DNA of 64,000 bases from Scalesia atractyloides (GCA_947069175.1 CAMTDV010000030.1:98046411-98110410), one strand, 5' to 3'. Numbered from the stretch's first letter, positions 44,397 through 55,086 are shown. The notes: generated from the sequence alone by a model not told the origin. Translations and numbers: made by a program.

Positions 44397-44795
44397 ATGC
44401 CATATTTGAAGTTAAATCTTGTGGCAGTTACCACCATTGTGATGGCATATATGCATGTTTCCACAACGGTGCCATCTTTGCACTTCATTGGTGGTATAGA
44501 AGGGTGGATTGCGCCTCCGGAGCCAAACTACTACGAAAAATGGGTAAAAGGAGACAAGTTCTTCAGATACGACACTCTCATTTTTATTTTTGATACCGGA
44601 AGTCATACCCTCGGGGAAGTGACTAGGGAGGCATATGATACATGCAACACCACTAACCCTGTATATATCCATACATGGGGTCCTGCCACAGTTATAATGA
44701 ATGAAGTTGGTGTGCACTTTTATATATGCACAATGCATTGTAAAAGTGGTCAGAAAATAATCATCAACGTCAAACCAAAAAATACTACTTTCTGA
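44397..44795 (+). CDS. Small secreted phytocyanin, copy A
   Basis: 132 codons, uninterrupted. Residues 1-24 form a hydrophobic signal peptide. The rest is a plastocyanin-like (phytocyanin) domain, a copper-binding fold that works outside the cell. Probable copper ligands are His70 (GSHTLGEV), Cys111 and His114 (ICTMHC), with Gln119 as axial ligand as in stellacyanins. Cys83 and Cys115 would make the usual disulfide. The gap from the copper Cys to His is two residues; in family members I know it is four, so copper binding may be altered or lost. There is no C-terminal GPI signal or Pro-rich tail. Phytocyanin genes often have one intron; none is needed here. A second copy lies 6 kb downstream in the same orientation. 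The start is supported by the TATA box at 44347. Confidence 0.85.
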   Translation: MPYLKLNLVAVTTIVMAYMHVSTTVPSLHFIGGIEGWIAPPEPNYYEKWVKGDKFFRYDTLIFIFDTGSHTLGEVTREAYDTCNTTNPVYIHTWGPATVIMNEVGVHFYICTMHCKSGQKIIINVKPKNTTF

Positions 44796-44895
44796 TTTCA
44801 GAATGATCTGTATGAGAAAAATAATATGTTTTATGGCTATTATTTACTTCAAAAGAATTCAAATTTAAATAGAGTTGTATTGATCTTTGCCAATT

Positions 44896-45391
44896 CAAAC
44901 TTTTTTGGTATTTGGTTAATGTCTTGAGTTTAACAGAAGAAATATGGTTTGTTATTAAACAAAGTTGGTTGTGTTGAACACAGTTTGCATTTTGATTGTC
45001 TAATTTAGTTTCTTGATTTTTTTTTGTAATTATATGTTTTGATCTTATAATTTTTTATCAATCTTAGCTTCTATAACAATGACAATTTCACATTTTTACA
45101 AAAAAAGGATGATGAAAGCACAAGTTAGGAATGAGAAATAATTTGAATGATTTTCATATATGTTTGAGGTAATTGTTTCTTGTTTATAATTGCAGACTCA
45201 ACAAATGATAGTTTCTTGCTAGGTCTCCATTATCAGCATTGTTAATTTGGGTGTAGAAAAAGCACCTTCTGATCTACTCCTACATGGACACTTTATGTAG
45301 ATGAAGTAAAGCCTTTCAAAGTTCTATAATATCATGACTTTGTTCCATTAAATTTGATTTTATTTTAATGTTCTTTTTCCCAAGTGATATG
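44896..45391. other. No recognised gene
   Basis: AT-rich flank between the phytocyanin block and the solo LTR. Confidence 0.5.
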
Positions 45392-45766
45392 TGTCACACC
45401 CCGACCCGCAGCGGAAAAAGGTGATCGGGGCATGATTGGGTTATCATCAAAGCTCATGACATTTATTATAACGTTTCATATTCATTAATACATTTTAATG
45501 GGAAATATACAATCATAATTACATCATGTCCTAAACATCATTCTAGACTTCATTGTTTTCTTCTAAGGCATTTCCTATGTTTTCCTTGCTTCATCCTGTT
45601 CACCTGTATCATGTGTAAAAATGGTTTTTGGATCAACAAAAAGTTGGCGAGTGAATCCTATGAAAAACATTTGAACAAGTTTATTGAATTGATTATAAAA
45701 TAAAGTGCACAACCACACATGAGTAAAAATAGATGTAAACTTATTCACCAATCATTTAATATTAAA

Positions 45767-46051
45767 TAATGCACACACGAACAATAATAGATTTGTTTTG
45801 AGGCACGCGTTGCTCAACTCGTCTCCCACGAGGAACTGATGGGCCTAATGAATGAATTGCATCTAACTTGACAATATGAAATACATAACTACAAACAATA
45901 TATACAATCTAATGCACACACGAACAATAATGATATGTTTTGAGGCACGCGTTGCTCAACTCGTCTCTCACGAGGAACTGATGGGCCTAATGAATGATTT
46001 GCATATACTTGACAATATGAAATACATAACTACAAACAAAATATACAATCT
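45767..46051 (-). repeat. 143-bp direct repeat (x2) in solo LTR 3
   Basis: Units start at 45767 and 45910 with TAATGCACACACGAACAATA. They include the conserved CACGAGGAACTGATGGGCCT segment. Confidence 0.88.
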
Positions 46052-46448
46052 AAGTTTAAATCACAATATGGTATGGCACAAGTTTAAATAAACGAGTTAA
46101 TTTTTGTGACACATGACACACCCCAAAACGTGTAATTAAAAAGGGGAGTTGTAAGATTCACTCACATTGGGTGCGTTCGATTGATGATGTTGAATGCGCA
46201 CGTAGTTGGTTTTAACCACGAGTGAAACTAACCTAGATAATGGCATAATGGTTCGGTAAGTATGCGGATTTTATTAATCAATTTTAGTAGGATTGTTGGA
46301 TGTATTTTTGTGAGTTTAAGGCTATTTTCTAACCTTAAAAATGTTATTTTTAAGTATTTTTAATTGATTTTTAATTTAAATAAATAAATAAAAGAAATAA
46401 AAAAAATGTTGACCTGTTGACCGTTGACCGATTTTATTGTGAATTTGT

Positions 46449-46526
46449 GTGCGCCGGGTGAGGCTCGAACTCGAGACCTCCCGTTCGCGTGCACGCAGCT
46501 CTACCAACTGAGCTACGTGTCTAACC
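46449..46526 (-). other. Sense tRNA-like module S4, solo LTR 3
   Basis: Minus strand: A box TAGCTCAGTTGG intact, B-box-like GAGTTCGAGCC; A8 on the plus strand below gives oligo(T) downstream. Confidence 0.75.
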
Positions 46527-46612
46527 CGAAATATTTCTGTTTTTAATTATATTTATATACTAATTGAATTAATCCGAAAATCATTTATTTCACAACAATT
46601 TAAATGACTCGC

Positions 46613-46695
46613 TCGGTGCTCTCCACAGGTCTCGAACCCGGGACCTGTGGTTTAAGTTAACACACAGTCCACCGCTGGACTGTGTGTCTAACTTG
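46613..46695 (-). other. Sense tRNA-like module S3, solo LTR 3
   Basis: Starts GTTAGACACACAGTCCAGCG; B box GGTTCGAGACC perfect. A short pairing (ACAGGTC with GACCTGT) suggests a tRNA-like T-arm. 167 bases from S4. Confidence 0.7.
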
Positions 46696-46782
46696 TTAAA
46701 TAATCTGATTTTTATTATACTTATATACAAACTAAATAATTTCGTTTCTGCTTTATATAAAAAGTTTGATAATTGTCCGGAC

Positions 46783-46865
46783 CGGTGCGGTAGTCTGGAC
46801 TCGAACTCGTGACATGTGGTTTAAACGTTCACACAGTCCACCACTGGACTGTGTGTATATCTTGG
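46783..46865 (-). other. Sense tRNA-like module S2, solo LTR 3
   Basis: Starts with the TACACACAGTCCAGTGG variant; B-box-like GAGTTCGAGTCC. 169 bases from S3; A5 below it. Confidence 0.66.
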
Positions 46866-46944
46866 TTATTATTCCGGTTTTTATTAAACTTAACATATAT
46901 CGCAGTGAATCCGGTTCGGTTAAAAAAAGGACATTTTTATTAAG

Positions 46945-47031
46945 GCGAGTGTGCGTGGAACAAGAATCGAACTCGGGACGTAAGCGTGTTTTATTTGCAC
47001 ACAGTCCACCGCTGGACTGTGTGTCTAACCC
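46945..47031 (-). other. Sense tRNA-like module S1, solo LTR 3
   Basis: Starts GGGTTAGACACACAGTCCAG; B-box-like GAGTTCGATTC. 168 bases from S2; A7 at about 46922-46928 gives oligo(T). Confidence 0.66.
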
Positions 47032-47728
47032 GGTATATATCTTGATTTTAATTAAACATATACAATACTGAAACTTCATCTTCTTCGTTGGACTCAACCA
47101 GAAACGGAGTCTGACTGGTTCGACGACTTAATCATGTTCTTAGTGTGTTGTGAGTAATTACGTTTGAGATAAATAAAAAGAATGAGAGATTAAGTGTTAG
47201 ATATACCGAACAGTGGCTCCTCTGTTTCGCCGGCGAAGCTCCGATGACAGCAGATGATTCCGGCGACGTGTGTCTTGCGGCAGAGGGTCTTCAACAAGCT
47301 TGAGATGAATGTGGGTGGCTTCGGTATGAGCTCTGGGGGTTCAGTAAGGCACAGAGGTGAAAGGTTCGGTTTTCCGGCTAGTTGCAGAAGTTTTCCGGCG
47401 AGTGAATTTACGTCGGGAAAGAGTGTGATTGTGAGCGAAAAAGCTAATAGAGGTTAGAGGGGGTATTTATAGGGCAGGACATCGACGAATTTAGTCCGTT
47501 TTCCGTCTTGATTCGTCGGTCAATAAGTTTTCCGGCGGTTATGACTTGTGTCGCGGGTTCAGACGTCGGTTATAACTGATGTAGTAGTTAAGGCTTCGGT
47601 TAAAACTGAAGAAACCGTCCAATCTCGGCGAAATCGTCGGGATTTCCGACGACTGCGAGTAGGCGCGTCGGTTTTGAATTCGAGACTTATGTTATGAATT
47701 AATTGTTTCCATTAATGCACAAGAAACA

Positions 47729-47812
47729 CAAGTGGCGCAGTTGTTTGATGGATGAAAGTTAAGTCGTTTGTTGAATTCTGGCTGACCCGGGTTCGAAACC
47801 CGGCAGCAGCCT
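47729..47812 (+). other. Antisense tRNA-like module, solo LTR 3
   Basis: Plus strand: A-box-like GTGGCGCAGTTG, B box GGTTCGAAACC perfect, with a 5-bp T-stem (CCGGG/CCCGG). T10 follows at once. Confidence 0.72.
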
Positions 47813-47998
47813 TTTTTTTTATTTTCTTATTTTTAATACTTTTTCAAATATAAATTATATATTCCAATATACTTATTAATTATGTATCGTTTAAAATTAA
47901 TTTGGGCATTAAATACGCAACGAAATTTTTAACTGATTGTTCGGTTAATAAACGGAGCGGGTTTGGTAAATCCGGTTTTTGACGGATGTTACAATATG

Positions 47999-48249
47999 TT
48001 CTCATATCAATATCAAGCACGAGAGGAGGCTATACATGAAATAAAGGTAACAAGCAGTCACTCATTATTATTTTTATCTGTTACTTAATTTCATGTACAA
48101 ATGTGCTTTATTACCAAGCCAGTCACATGTTATCCCCAGTTGTTCAAATATGTTTTTTTGCCACTATAAAGCTTAGTCTGAAAAAAATGGTCAACACAGC
48201 CTAATATAACATGAAAATTTGAAAGTTAGCCATTTATATAGATTTATTA
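47999..48249. other. No recognised gene
   Basis: Short AT-rich gap between the solo LTR and the MITE. Confidence 0.5.
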
Positions 48250-48521
48250 GGCGGTGGGTGTGGGACTGTGGGGTGCGTCCCCGGCCCGTCGAGGCACGAC
48301 ACCACCGCCCTCAGTGGTCCATCGCGTCGCTTTCGTCAGCCAACCCACGAAAGTGACGAGCCTCTTGTTTGTTGGATCTTGTTGTATGGCAGTTTGTGAA
48401 TGGTCAATTTAAAGGGGGAGACCAATCACTTGGGTTCAGTGATAGCCCGCCGGTGACGTCGCCGCTGACGTGGAGGCCCAGCCCATCACCAAGTGATGGA
48501 CCACGTCCACACCCAATAACC
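48250..48521. mobile_element. PIF/Harbinger-like MITE
   Basis: Ends GGCGGTGGGTGTGG and (reversed) GGTTATTGGGTGTGG, flanked by TTA (48247-48249 and 48522-48524). GC-rich inside, with inverted GTGGTCCATC. No transposase. Confidence 0.5.
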
Positions 48522-48616
48522 TTAGTAGGAAACTTTTCATTTTTTGGTAATAAGTGATTAATGAAGAGTTTGTTATATATAATGACATCATTTATTAAGC
48601 TTCTTATTGTGTTTTA

Positions 48617-49230
48617 GGGTGTTAATATGAAGATGGGAAGACCGTTTTTTTGGCGGGTCCTGATGGATGTGTTTTGGGTTGAGGTCTTGCTGGTATGGCA
48701 GATATGCATTTGGCTCAATCTTCAAGTGATGCCTCCCTTCGAGTCTCTAAAACAGATCCTTGAGCTCAACCTCAGTCTAGATGTGCAGGCTAAAAAGAAG
48801 GTTATCGATGCTATTTTCTTAATGACGGTGTGGAGACTGTGGCAAATGAGAAACACCAAGATTTTTAAAGGTGTCAACACATCACAATCAAGGATGTTCC
48901 AAGATATTATGGAGAATACTTTGTGGTGGATGCTTAAGAGATCAAAGATCACGGGAGTCGATATCACAAACTGGGCTAAACTTGTAACTTTGTGTTTTTG
49001 TTTTGGTGTGTTCTTAGGGGGGTTTGATATCACAAAGGTGTCAACACATCACAATCAAGGATGTTCCAAGATATTATGGAGAATACTTTGTGGTCGATAT
49101 TGGTTTGGTTCTGTTCTTAGGGGGGGGACATGATGTAATTGTGTGGTGTTTGGTATCTGCCCAGCTTTTTGCTAGGTGTTGACCTTGACTGTTTGGTTTA
49201 ATAAAGTTGGGTTTGGTTGTTAAAAAAAAA
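48617..49230 (+). mobile_element. 5'-truncated LINE tail
   Basis: The frame at about 48627-49000 reads like the C-terminal end of plant LINE ORF2 (FLMTVWRLWQMRNTKIF then WWMLKRS). A 3' untranslated region typical of such LINEs (GCCCAGCTTTTTGCTAGG, AATAAAGTTGGGTTTGG) and an A9 tail at 49221-49229 follow. No endonuclease or reverse transcriptase is present. A 60-base piece (48867-48927) is repeated 167 bases later (49034-49093). Confidence 0.7.
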
Positions 49231-49679
49231 GATAAGTGCCTAAGTGGTTCACCACCTGTGGGAATAAGACCATATTCGATGTTTTCAAGTTGTGGTCACA
49301 AAAGTTCAGCAAATCCTCTTAGTTATCACATAAATAGAAAATTTGATCAAACTTCTAACATTCATGACTTGTCAAAGTCAACTGCATTCTACTAGCTTCA
49401 TTGGACATTATTGACTTTTCAAAGTTGACTAGACTTTCAAAGTCAGCATGAAATTACAAATAAATATGAGTTTTTGAAGGAAATTACAAGAAACGGCTAT
49501 CATAATACAAAATGTCACCAAAATGACGTTAAATCTATTAGTTACTAGACGTGTGTAACGTTTATTATGTATATCCACCACAATGACACTACAATAAATA
49601 TTATACGAATAAGAAAAATATAAGAAACAGGTATCACAATACAAAATGTCACCTCGCCGCATTGCGCGTGCACACTACT
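49231..49679. other. No recognised gene
   Basis: Two copies of an ATACAAAATGTCACC phrase (49506 and 49641). A GC-rich dyad at 49653-49675 precedes CTAAT, weakly Helitron-end-like. Confidence 0.4.
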
Positions 49680-50366
49680 AATATTATATTAAAGGAGCAT
49701 GAGGGATAAAATTAATTGTAGTTAAACTGTGAGAGCTAACTTTGAGTTTACTTAATACTTTATTTCCTATTATTTAGAGTTAGAAATAGAATAGGTTTGG
49801 GTTACTGGGTGGTTAGATTTAGAAAAAATAAGAGAGGCATGGGTAAGTTTCTTAAAAAATCAATTTATCATTGTTGTTTTTGATCCGCTTTCTAGCTTTT
49901 CAGCAACGATTCTCTCAAGCTCCCGATACATATAAAACTTGTAGTTTCAAAATTGCTTTCGAGGGTTTTTCGTTAATAATCGATGTGATTCCTGTCCCCG
50001 GATTTTCATCTATTAACCCAATTTTTCGCCGATATGTACCAACAGCGAGTTCTGCATTTCGGCTGGTATCTTTGTATTAATGGCAAAAAAAAAAAACAAT
50101 TTTACTATAATTATCCTTTATGAGTAGGAGGATTGTTCTAAAAAATATATTTCTATAAATTAATTTACTTTTTATTATGAATATTTAACAATTAATTTAG
50201 AAAGTAGAAACTCTATATATTTGGTTTTACGACAAAAAGAGTTTACACGGATCTTGTAGGATTCATGTCACATGAACATGTTTTATATTATCTAAACAAA
50301 TTGTTACATCATAAATTAGGCATGAATTCAATTTTGAAAAGTTAAAACTTCTTTTATATAACCCTT

Positions 50367-50374
50367 TATAAATA
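50367..50374 (+). promoter_or_regulatory. TATA box of phytocyanin copy B
   Basis: TATAAATA 48 bases before the ATG. Confidence 0.65.
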
Positions 50375-50414
50375 CAAATGGAACTCTACTAAAACTGAAT
50401 CCCTTACCAAGAAC

Positions 50415-50813
50415 ATGCCATATCTAAAGTTAAATCTTGTGGCATTTACCACCATTGTGATGGCATATGTGCATGTTTCCACACCGGTGCCATCTTTACA
50501 CTTTGTCAGCAGTACAGAAGGGTGGGTTGTACCTCCGGAGCCAAACTACTACGAAAAATGGGTAAAAGGAGAGGAGCTCTTCAGATTCGATGCTCTCGTG
50601 TTTATTTTTGATACCGGAAGTCATACGCTCGCGGAAGTCAAAAAGGAGGCATACGATACGTGCAACATCACCAACCCCATATATAACGATACATGGGGTC
50701 CTGCCACAGTTAGATTGAATGTTGTTGGTGTGCACTTTTTTATTTGCACAATGCATTGTAAAAGTGGTCAGAAAATAACCGTAGACGTCAAACCAAGAAA
50801 TATTACTTTCTGA
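50415..50813 (+). CDS. Small secreted phytocyanin, copy B
   Basis: 132 codons, the same length as copy A and about three-quarters identical in protein by hand count, with no indel. All key residues are kept: His70, Cys83, Cys111, His114, Cys115 and Gln119, and the same shortened Cys-x2-His loop. Conservation of the odd loop in both copies suggests it predates the duplication and is not a recent defect. Charged positions differ (GDKFF versus GEELF; TREAY versus KKEAY). It has two NxT sites (NIT near residues 84 and 129) where glycans could attach. Secretion by the N-terminal hydrophobic segment is expected, with no GPI tail. Which copy is expressed cannot be told from sequence. Confidence 0.85.
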   Translation: MPYLKLNLVAFTTIVMAYVHVSTPVPSLHFVSSTEGWVVPPEPNYYEKWVKGEELFRFDALVFIFDTGSHTLAEVKKEAYDTCNITNPIYNDTWGPATVRLNVVGVHFFICTMHCKSGQKITVDVKPRNITF

Positions 50814-50922
50814 TTTCAAAGCGATCTGTATGAGAAAAATAATATGTTTTATGACTATTATTTATTTCAAAAGAATCAAATATAAATAGAGTTGTATTTA
50901 TCTCTGCCAATTCAAATTCTTC

Positions 50923-52322
50923 ACTTTATCAAAATTCCAAACATATCTTAATCTTGATATTTGAAGCTCAAATACATGATTTGTTAAGCACAAGCCTAGC
51001 TATTTTGTTGTTGACAAATTACGAAGACTCCGGTTTGAGGGCTTTGATAAAAATTTTGAGTTGGTATGTCAAGATTAAAGTAAGTTTTACATAAGCTTTT
51101 ATGAGTAAGTTTGATATATATTATTTTGACGTTATGTTTACCTCATTCTTAATTTAAATTGTAAATTGGTACATATTGCGGAATCTTGGTATAAATTACT
51201 AGGACCAGCAACAATAAACTAAAAGGGGTAATTGTTGCTATGAATTTACATTTATACAATGTTTCTTTAATTTAAATACGTATAAAAATTATTTGTTACG
51301 GTTGCAGTATTTGATAACATAACAAAGAACATCAACAAATACACATTCAAGTTAAACATAAACTCTATACCCTTGATTACACAAAACTACTTAAGATAAT
51401 GTTTATCAACTAAATCTACAAAATCAAAATCGAAAACTTCACTAGTACGTAGGACTTTGAAATCTCATCGATTCATATACTTCTGTTTCAGTTTATCGGC
51501 TACACGCATTGGTTCGCTTTCAGTTTGTCGGTTATAGGCATTGGTTTGGTTAATTAGGTATCAGTTCATCTTAGCTTTTCAATTTTGAAACATTTTTACT
51601 AGTAAATGGGCTAATGAACCAAAAAGAAGGCAAATGCTCATTTTCGAGATTGGGTTACCTAAGTCCATATTGAACAATGTTTATTTTTTTTTGTAACGGC
51701 CCATTTTGACATGTATTTATTTTGATCAAAACTCTTTCTGCCTGAAACAATATGATATATATATATTTAAATGACCCCTTTTATCGGTCAAGTGTCAACC
51801 CGTCCATTTTGACCCGCTAGCCTTCCCGTTTTGCTAGGTATAGAGAACCAACACATAACCTATCTTCAGCCATGATGAACACTTAACATAAAGAGCTGAT
51901 TTCATCCTTGGTACTTCCATTTGAAGTAACAAAAATTGGTTACAAGATTAGATTACATCATGATAATAAATGTATAGTATATAACGAATGCTCTCCAACC
52001 GCAACCCTTATATCCTCATCTTTGAAGTACCAACTTATGCGAACGTTGCATGAGCATAAACCTATGCTAGATTCTGTTTATATCGTTTACGACAATTTTA
52101 CGCGTGGCCTGCACTCTCAACCGATAGCTACCATATAGTCTCCCAAAAACCATAAGATTAATAAGTTTAACGACCATTACAATACGTTTAACAGTCTCTT
52201 TTTTTCTTCGTAAATTCAACATTTAAATTCTGATTGTCTTACACTTCACGGGTTAATTAATTTCACCTTGAATTGAAGTAAACAAATAATGCATTTGATG
52301 TTGTAACTTTTTAAAATTTACC
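50923..52322. other. No recognised gene
   Basis: 1.4 kb of AT-rich DNA. A 76-codon ORF at 51908-52138 is coding-like in composition but unrecognised. A CCCGTCCATTTTGACCCGCT phrase near 51800 resembles the hAT-like interior at 39.7-40.4 kb. Confidence 0.45.
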
Positions 52323-52477
52323 CAGTGGCGGATCCAGCCCTGTTTTTGTGGTTCACATAAACCCACTCGGTTTGGAAAAAAATGGAAAAAATAGTGAGAA
52401 CCTTGTATGATTTGAAAAAAGTTAGTGAGAATCTATCAAACTGAACCCACTGGAAAAAGTTTCTGGATCCGCCACTG
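52323..52477. mobile_element. 155-bp hAT MITE
   Basis: Perfect ends CAGTGGCGGATCCAG and CTGGATCCGCCACTG, flanked by the exact 8-bp duplication AATTTACC (52315-52322 and 52478-52485). Confidence 0.9.
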
Positions 52478-52991
52478 AATTTACCACACTATATCTCTTT
52501 GATACTCATTTGCATTTAACCGTGTTTTGACCAACAAATTTACTTTAATACAAACTTCAAGATACAAGTTAGGTCGGTTGCACGGTTCGGTTCATCTTTC
52601 ACTCAAATATGGCGGATCAATTTGCTTGGGTTAAATCGGTTTTGTGGATGTGTGTAACTAAAACTGAACCCATTTTTTATACAACGCTACATCTTTTTCA
52701 AGCACCCACTTTTTGTATAATAAAAAACTAAAATTTATATTGTTTTTGTGTGAGAAGCCGACTCTTGTGTTTAATTTGGGTTTAGATTCCGGAAAAAGCT
52801 TAAGGACGAGTGATGCGGACGAGTTCCACAACAGGGAAGGTTGGAAAATTCGGATGACACCACATCACCCGCGTTGTGATGCTCTAAATAGTTAATCCGG
52901 CGAAGTCGCCAGAGAAGAAGACCGGAAAAGAGGGTGTTTGGTTTTTAAAAGTTTGGTTTTATTGCACATTAGTCCCTGCGGTTAGAATTTT
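52478..52991. other. Unrecognised ORF and intergenic DNA
   Basis: A 60-codon ORF (52713-52895) is followed by CCGGCGAAGTCGCCAGAGAAG-type sequence that looks like a 5' untranslated or coding relic. The family is unknown. Confidence 0.35.
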
Positions 52992-53227
52992 TTTAAAATA
53001 GGTTAAACCTTAAATATTTTTTTTTTCTTATAATTGACGTGGGTGGAAGATCAACCAAAATGACGAATATACCCTCACATGTTATGCATGTGAGGGAACT
53101 TAACTGAAGAAAATAACGTGGTTAGCTGTAAATGATTGAACCCGTAACAAAAATAAACTTAAAGACTGTTTTTAGCAACTTTTAAACATTAAGGCTGGAA
53201 CCTGCAAGTTTGAGGAAACATAAAGGA
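52992..53227 (+). repeat. 236-bp direct repeat, copy 1
   Basis: Near-identical to 53507-53742 (offset 515). Includes the palindrome CCCTCACATGTTATGCATGT with its GAGGG partner. Confidence 0.9.
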
Positions 53228-53506
53228 TGATTAACACAGATTTTGATCATGCCAATTAAACTCTTCAGGATTATCATTAGTTGGAAGAATCGGCGCCTTA
53301 TTCGCATCAGACGGAAACGACAAACGACTCTTCAACCCTAGATACCTCTCACGGAACTCCGATGCCGTCAAATCAGAGAACTTCGTAACACCGTGTTCAG
53401 TAGTCGGATCCAGCAACTCGTGACGCTTAGGACGCCGCAAGTTACTTAAACACTATCAAACGGTAATCGTGCTCCTCTGTAGTCGCGTACGTTTTACCAA
53501 ACTTTG
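53228..53506 (-). pseudogene. RD19-type papain-like protease fragment (propeptide)
   Basis: On the minus strand it reads the I29 inhibitory propeptide of plant cathepsin-F/RD19-type proteases: KFGKTYATTEEHDYRL, then after a frame break RRPKRHELLDP, GVTKFSDLTASEFRERYLGL, and the propeptide-mature junction PILPTNDNPEEFNWHD. In intact enzymes this part keeps the protease inactive until it is cut off in the vacuole. Only about 90 residues are present. The catalytic Cys, His and Asn region is missing. The frame breaks near 53447 and a stop follows at the 3' edge. The fragment starts and stops exactly at the two direct repeats, which suggests capture by a transposable element. Confidence 0.82.
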
Positions 53507-53742
53507 TTTAAAATAGGTTAAACCTTAAATATTTTTTTTTTCTTATAATTGACGTGGGTGGAAGATCAACCAAAATGACGAATATACCCTCACATGTTAT
53601 GCATGTGAGGGAACTTAACTGAAGAAAATAACGTGGTTAGCTGTAAAGATTGAACCCGCAACAAAAATAAACTTAAAGGCTGTTTTTAGCATCTTTTAAA
53701 CATTAAGGCTGGAACCTGCAAGTTTGAGGAAACATAAAGGAT
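53507..53742 (+). repeat. 236-bp direct repeat, copy 2
   Basis: Copy of 52992-53227. Inverted words TTGCAC lie outside each copy (about 52960 and 53746), as might be left by Mutator-like ends. Confidence 0.9.
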
Positions 53743-55086
53743 TTTTGTGCAATTTACTCTTTGAAGTATGGACAACACAGATCTGGACATAAACTAGCAT
53801 TTAATTTGTTTTTGATTTATACAATTAATAGGTATTATTAACTGTCCGACTTGAAGTATGTACTGTGATGTATTTGTACAATTTTCTTGGGCTATTTGGA
53901 TGGTTGGTTGTTTTAAACAATTTATTTTAATTTTTTAGGTGTCCTTTGATTGTTTGTTTTAAGGCTCACTTAGGAAAAAAAGGTAAGGCTTGGCTATAGA
54001 TAGGATTATACTGGGTATGGTTGTTATTGTTGTCTTTGAGAGTTTAGTTTAAGCTTTTTTTTGACAACTTGTATTCTAACATTTTGTTTTAAGTTTCTAT
54101 TTAGGAAAGCTAGATAAATATCTTGACAACTTGTATTTTGACGGTTTGTATTGTACAAGTTATTTATAACAAATTTTACCTTTTCTTTAGTTCTCAGTAA
54201 ATTTAATCAACTATATGTACAATCTCTCCACTAATCGTCATCACCGAACGAGACACTTCTGAGACATTGTCACTAGAACAAGTAGCATCTCATTTAACTA
54301 AGGTACGATAAAGGCTCCTGAATTTATACAGGAGTTGGCAATTTCTGCCCATTACTTATTAATGGATCGATTTGGGTAGTGTATCTCAGCATCAACAATT
54401 TTTTATAACAAGAGTATAGTGCAATTCAACTGCCAAGTTTCCGATCAGAAGACGTGTCAAAGTGTCAAACCATTTTTTTTCTTAAAAGAAATTATGAAAT
54501 TTCAATGACTATTAGTACCATCTTTTCTCGAGGCTCTGAAGATTTTGTTGCCAATACATCAAATTCTAAGGATCCAACGAAAGATGGTGATGATTTAATA
54601 TCTCAGACTTGTATACAAATGGACGAAGAGAAATCGTAGCAGACTCATTTGCACAACCGCATTCTAACCGTTTGTATAATTCATGTACGCAAATAATTAG
54701 TTAAATTTTAGCTAAAGACGGGTCAAAAGGAGGGTGTCATTGCAAGTAGTCTCTCTCTTCCTGTTTGTTTTTGAAACTTGAACTTGTTGTAAAGTACTTT
54801 CAAGTCCCAACTAAGATCCTTTTGGTTTATTGTTATTTAATTAATACTTTGCAAAATTCAGTTAATGACCAACCCATTTAATGTAATAGAAGGAAGGAAC
54901 AAGGAAGCATAAATATCTTAAAACATTATGAATAATCAACTATATATGTTTATATTTATTATCATACATAAATAGTTCGCAATACAATTTTTAAACGAAA
55001 CTTACAATCATGATATAGACTTGTTATCACCGGGGATGGCATAACCTTTATGAAGCTTAAAAAAGCAAAAGAGAAATAACCTGTTT
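53743..55086. other. Mostly unrecognised; possible exon-like relics
   Basis: Positions 54241-54303 read ITERDTSETLSLEQVASHLT K then a GTACG donor-like site. An ORF at 54454-54639 ends in a Ser/Asp-rich tail. They may be exons of one decayed gene, which I cannot name. The rest is AT-rich. Confidence 0.3.

Larger units (their letters stand above)
43585..44895 (+). repeat. Duplicated block A (phytocyanin and flanks)
   Basis: Homologous over about 1.3 kb to 49680-50922, both starting at ATATTATATTAAAGGAG and ending in CTTTGCCAATTCAAA or close variants. It carries promoter, gene and 3' flank, so it is a genomic, not a retro-, duplication. Confidence 0.85.
45392..47993 (-). mobile_element. Solo gypsy LTR with four sense tRNA-like modules
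   Basis: 2602 bases flanked by an exact duplication ATATG (45387-45391 and 47994-47998). On the minus strand it starts TGTAACATCCG and ends GGTGTGACA. There are four sense modules (46449-47031), one antisense module (47729-47812), a TATA box (47464-47471, minus) and a 143-bp direct repeat (45767-46051). No internal domain, so a solo LTR. It lies between the two phytocyanin copies. Confidence 0.92.
49680..50922 (+). repeat. Duplicated block B (phytocyanin and flanks)
   Basis: Partner of 43585-44895; see that entry. Confidence 0.85.

Noticed and set aside
44412..44738. Antisense ORF of 108 codons opposite phytocyanin A
   Set aside because: A similar shadow occurs opposite copy B because the sense protein is conserved; no domain of its own.
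43585..50922. Phytocyanin copies as Helitron-captured genes
   Set aside because: The block starts look faintly like Helitron ends, but no consistent 5' TC and 3' hairpin-CTRR pair bounds either copy; plain duplication is enough.
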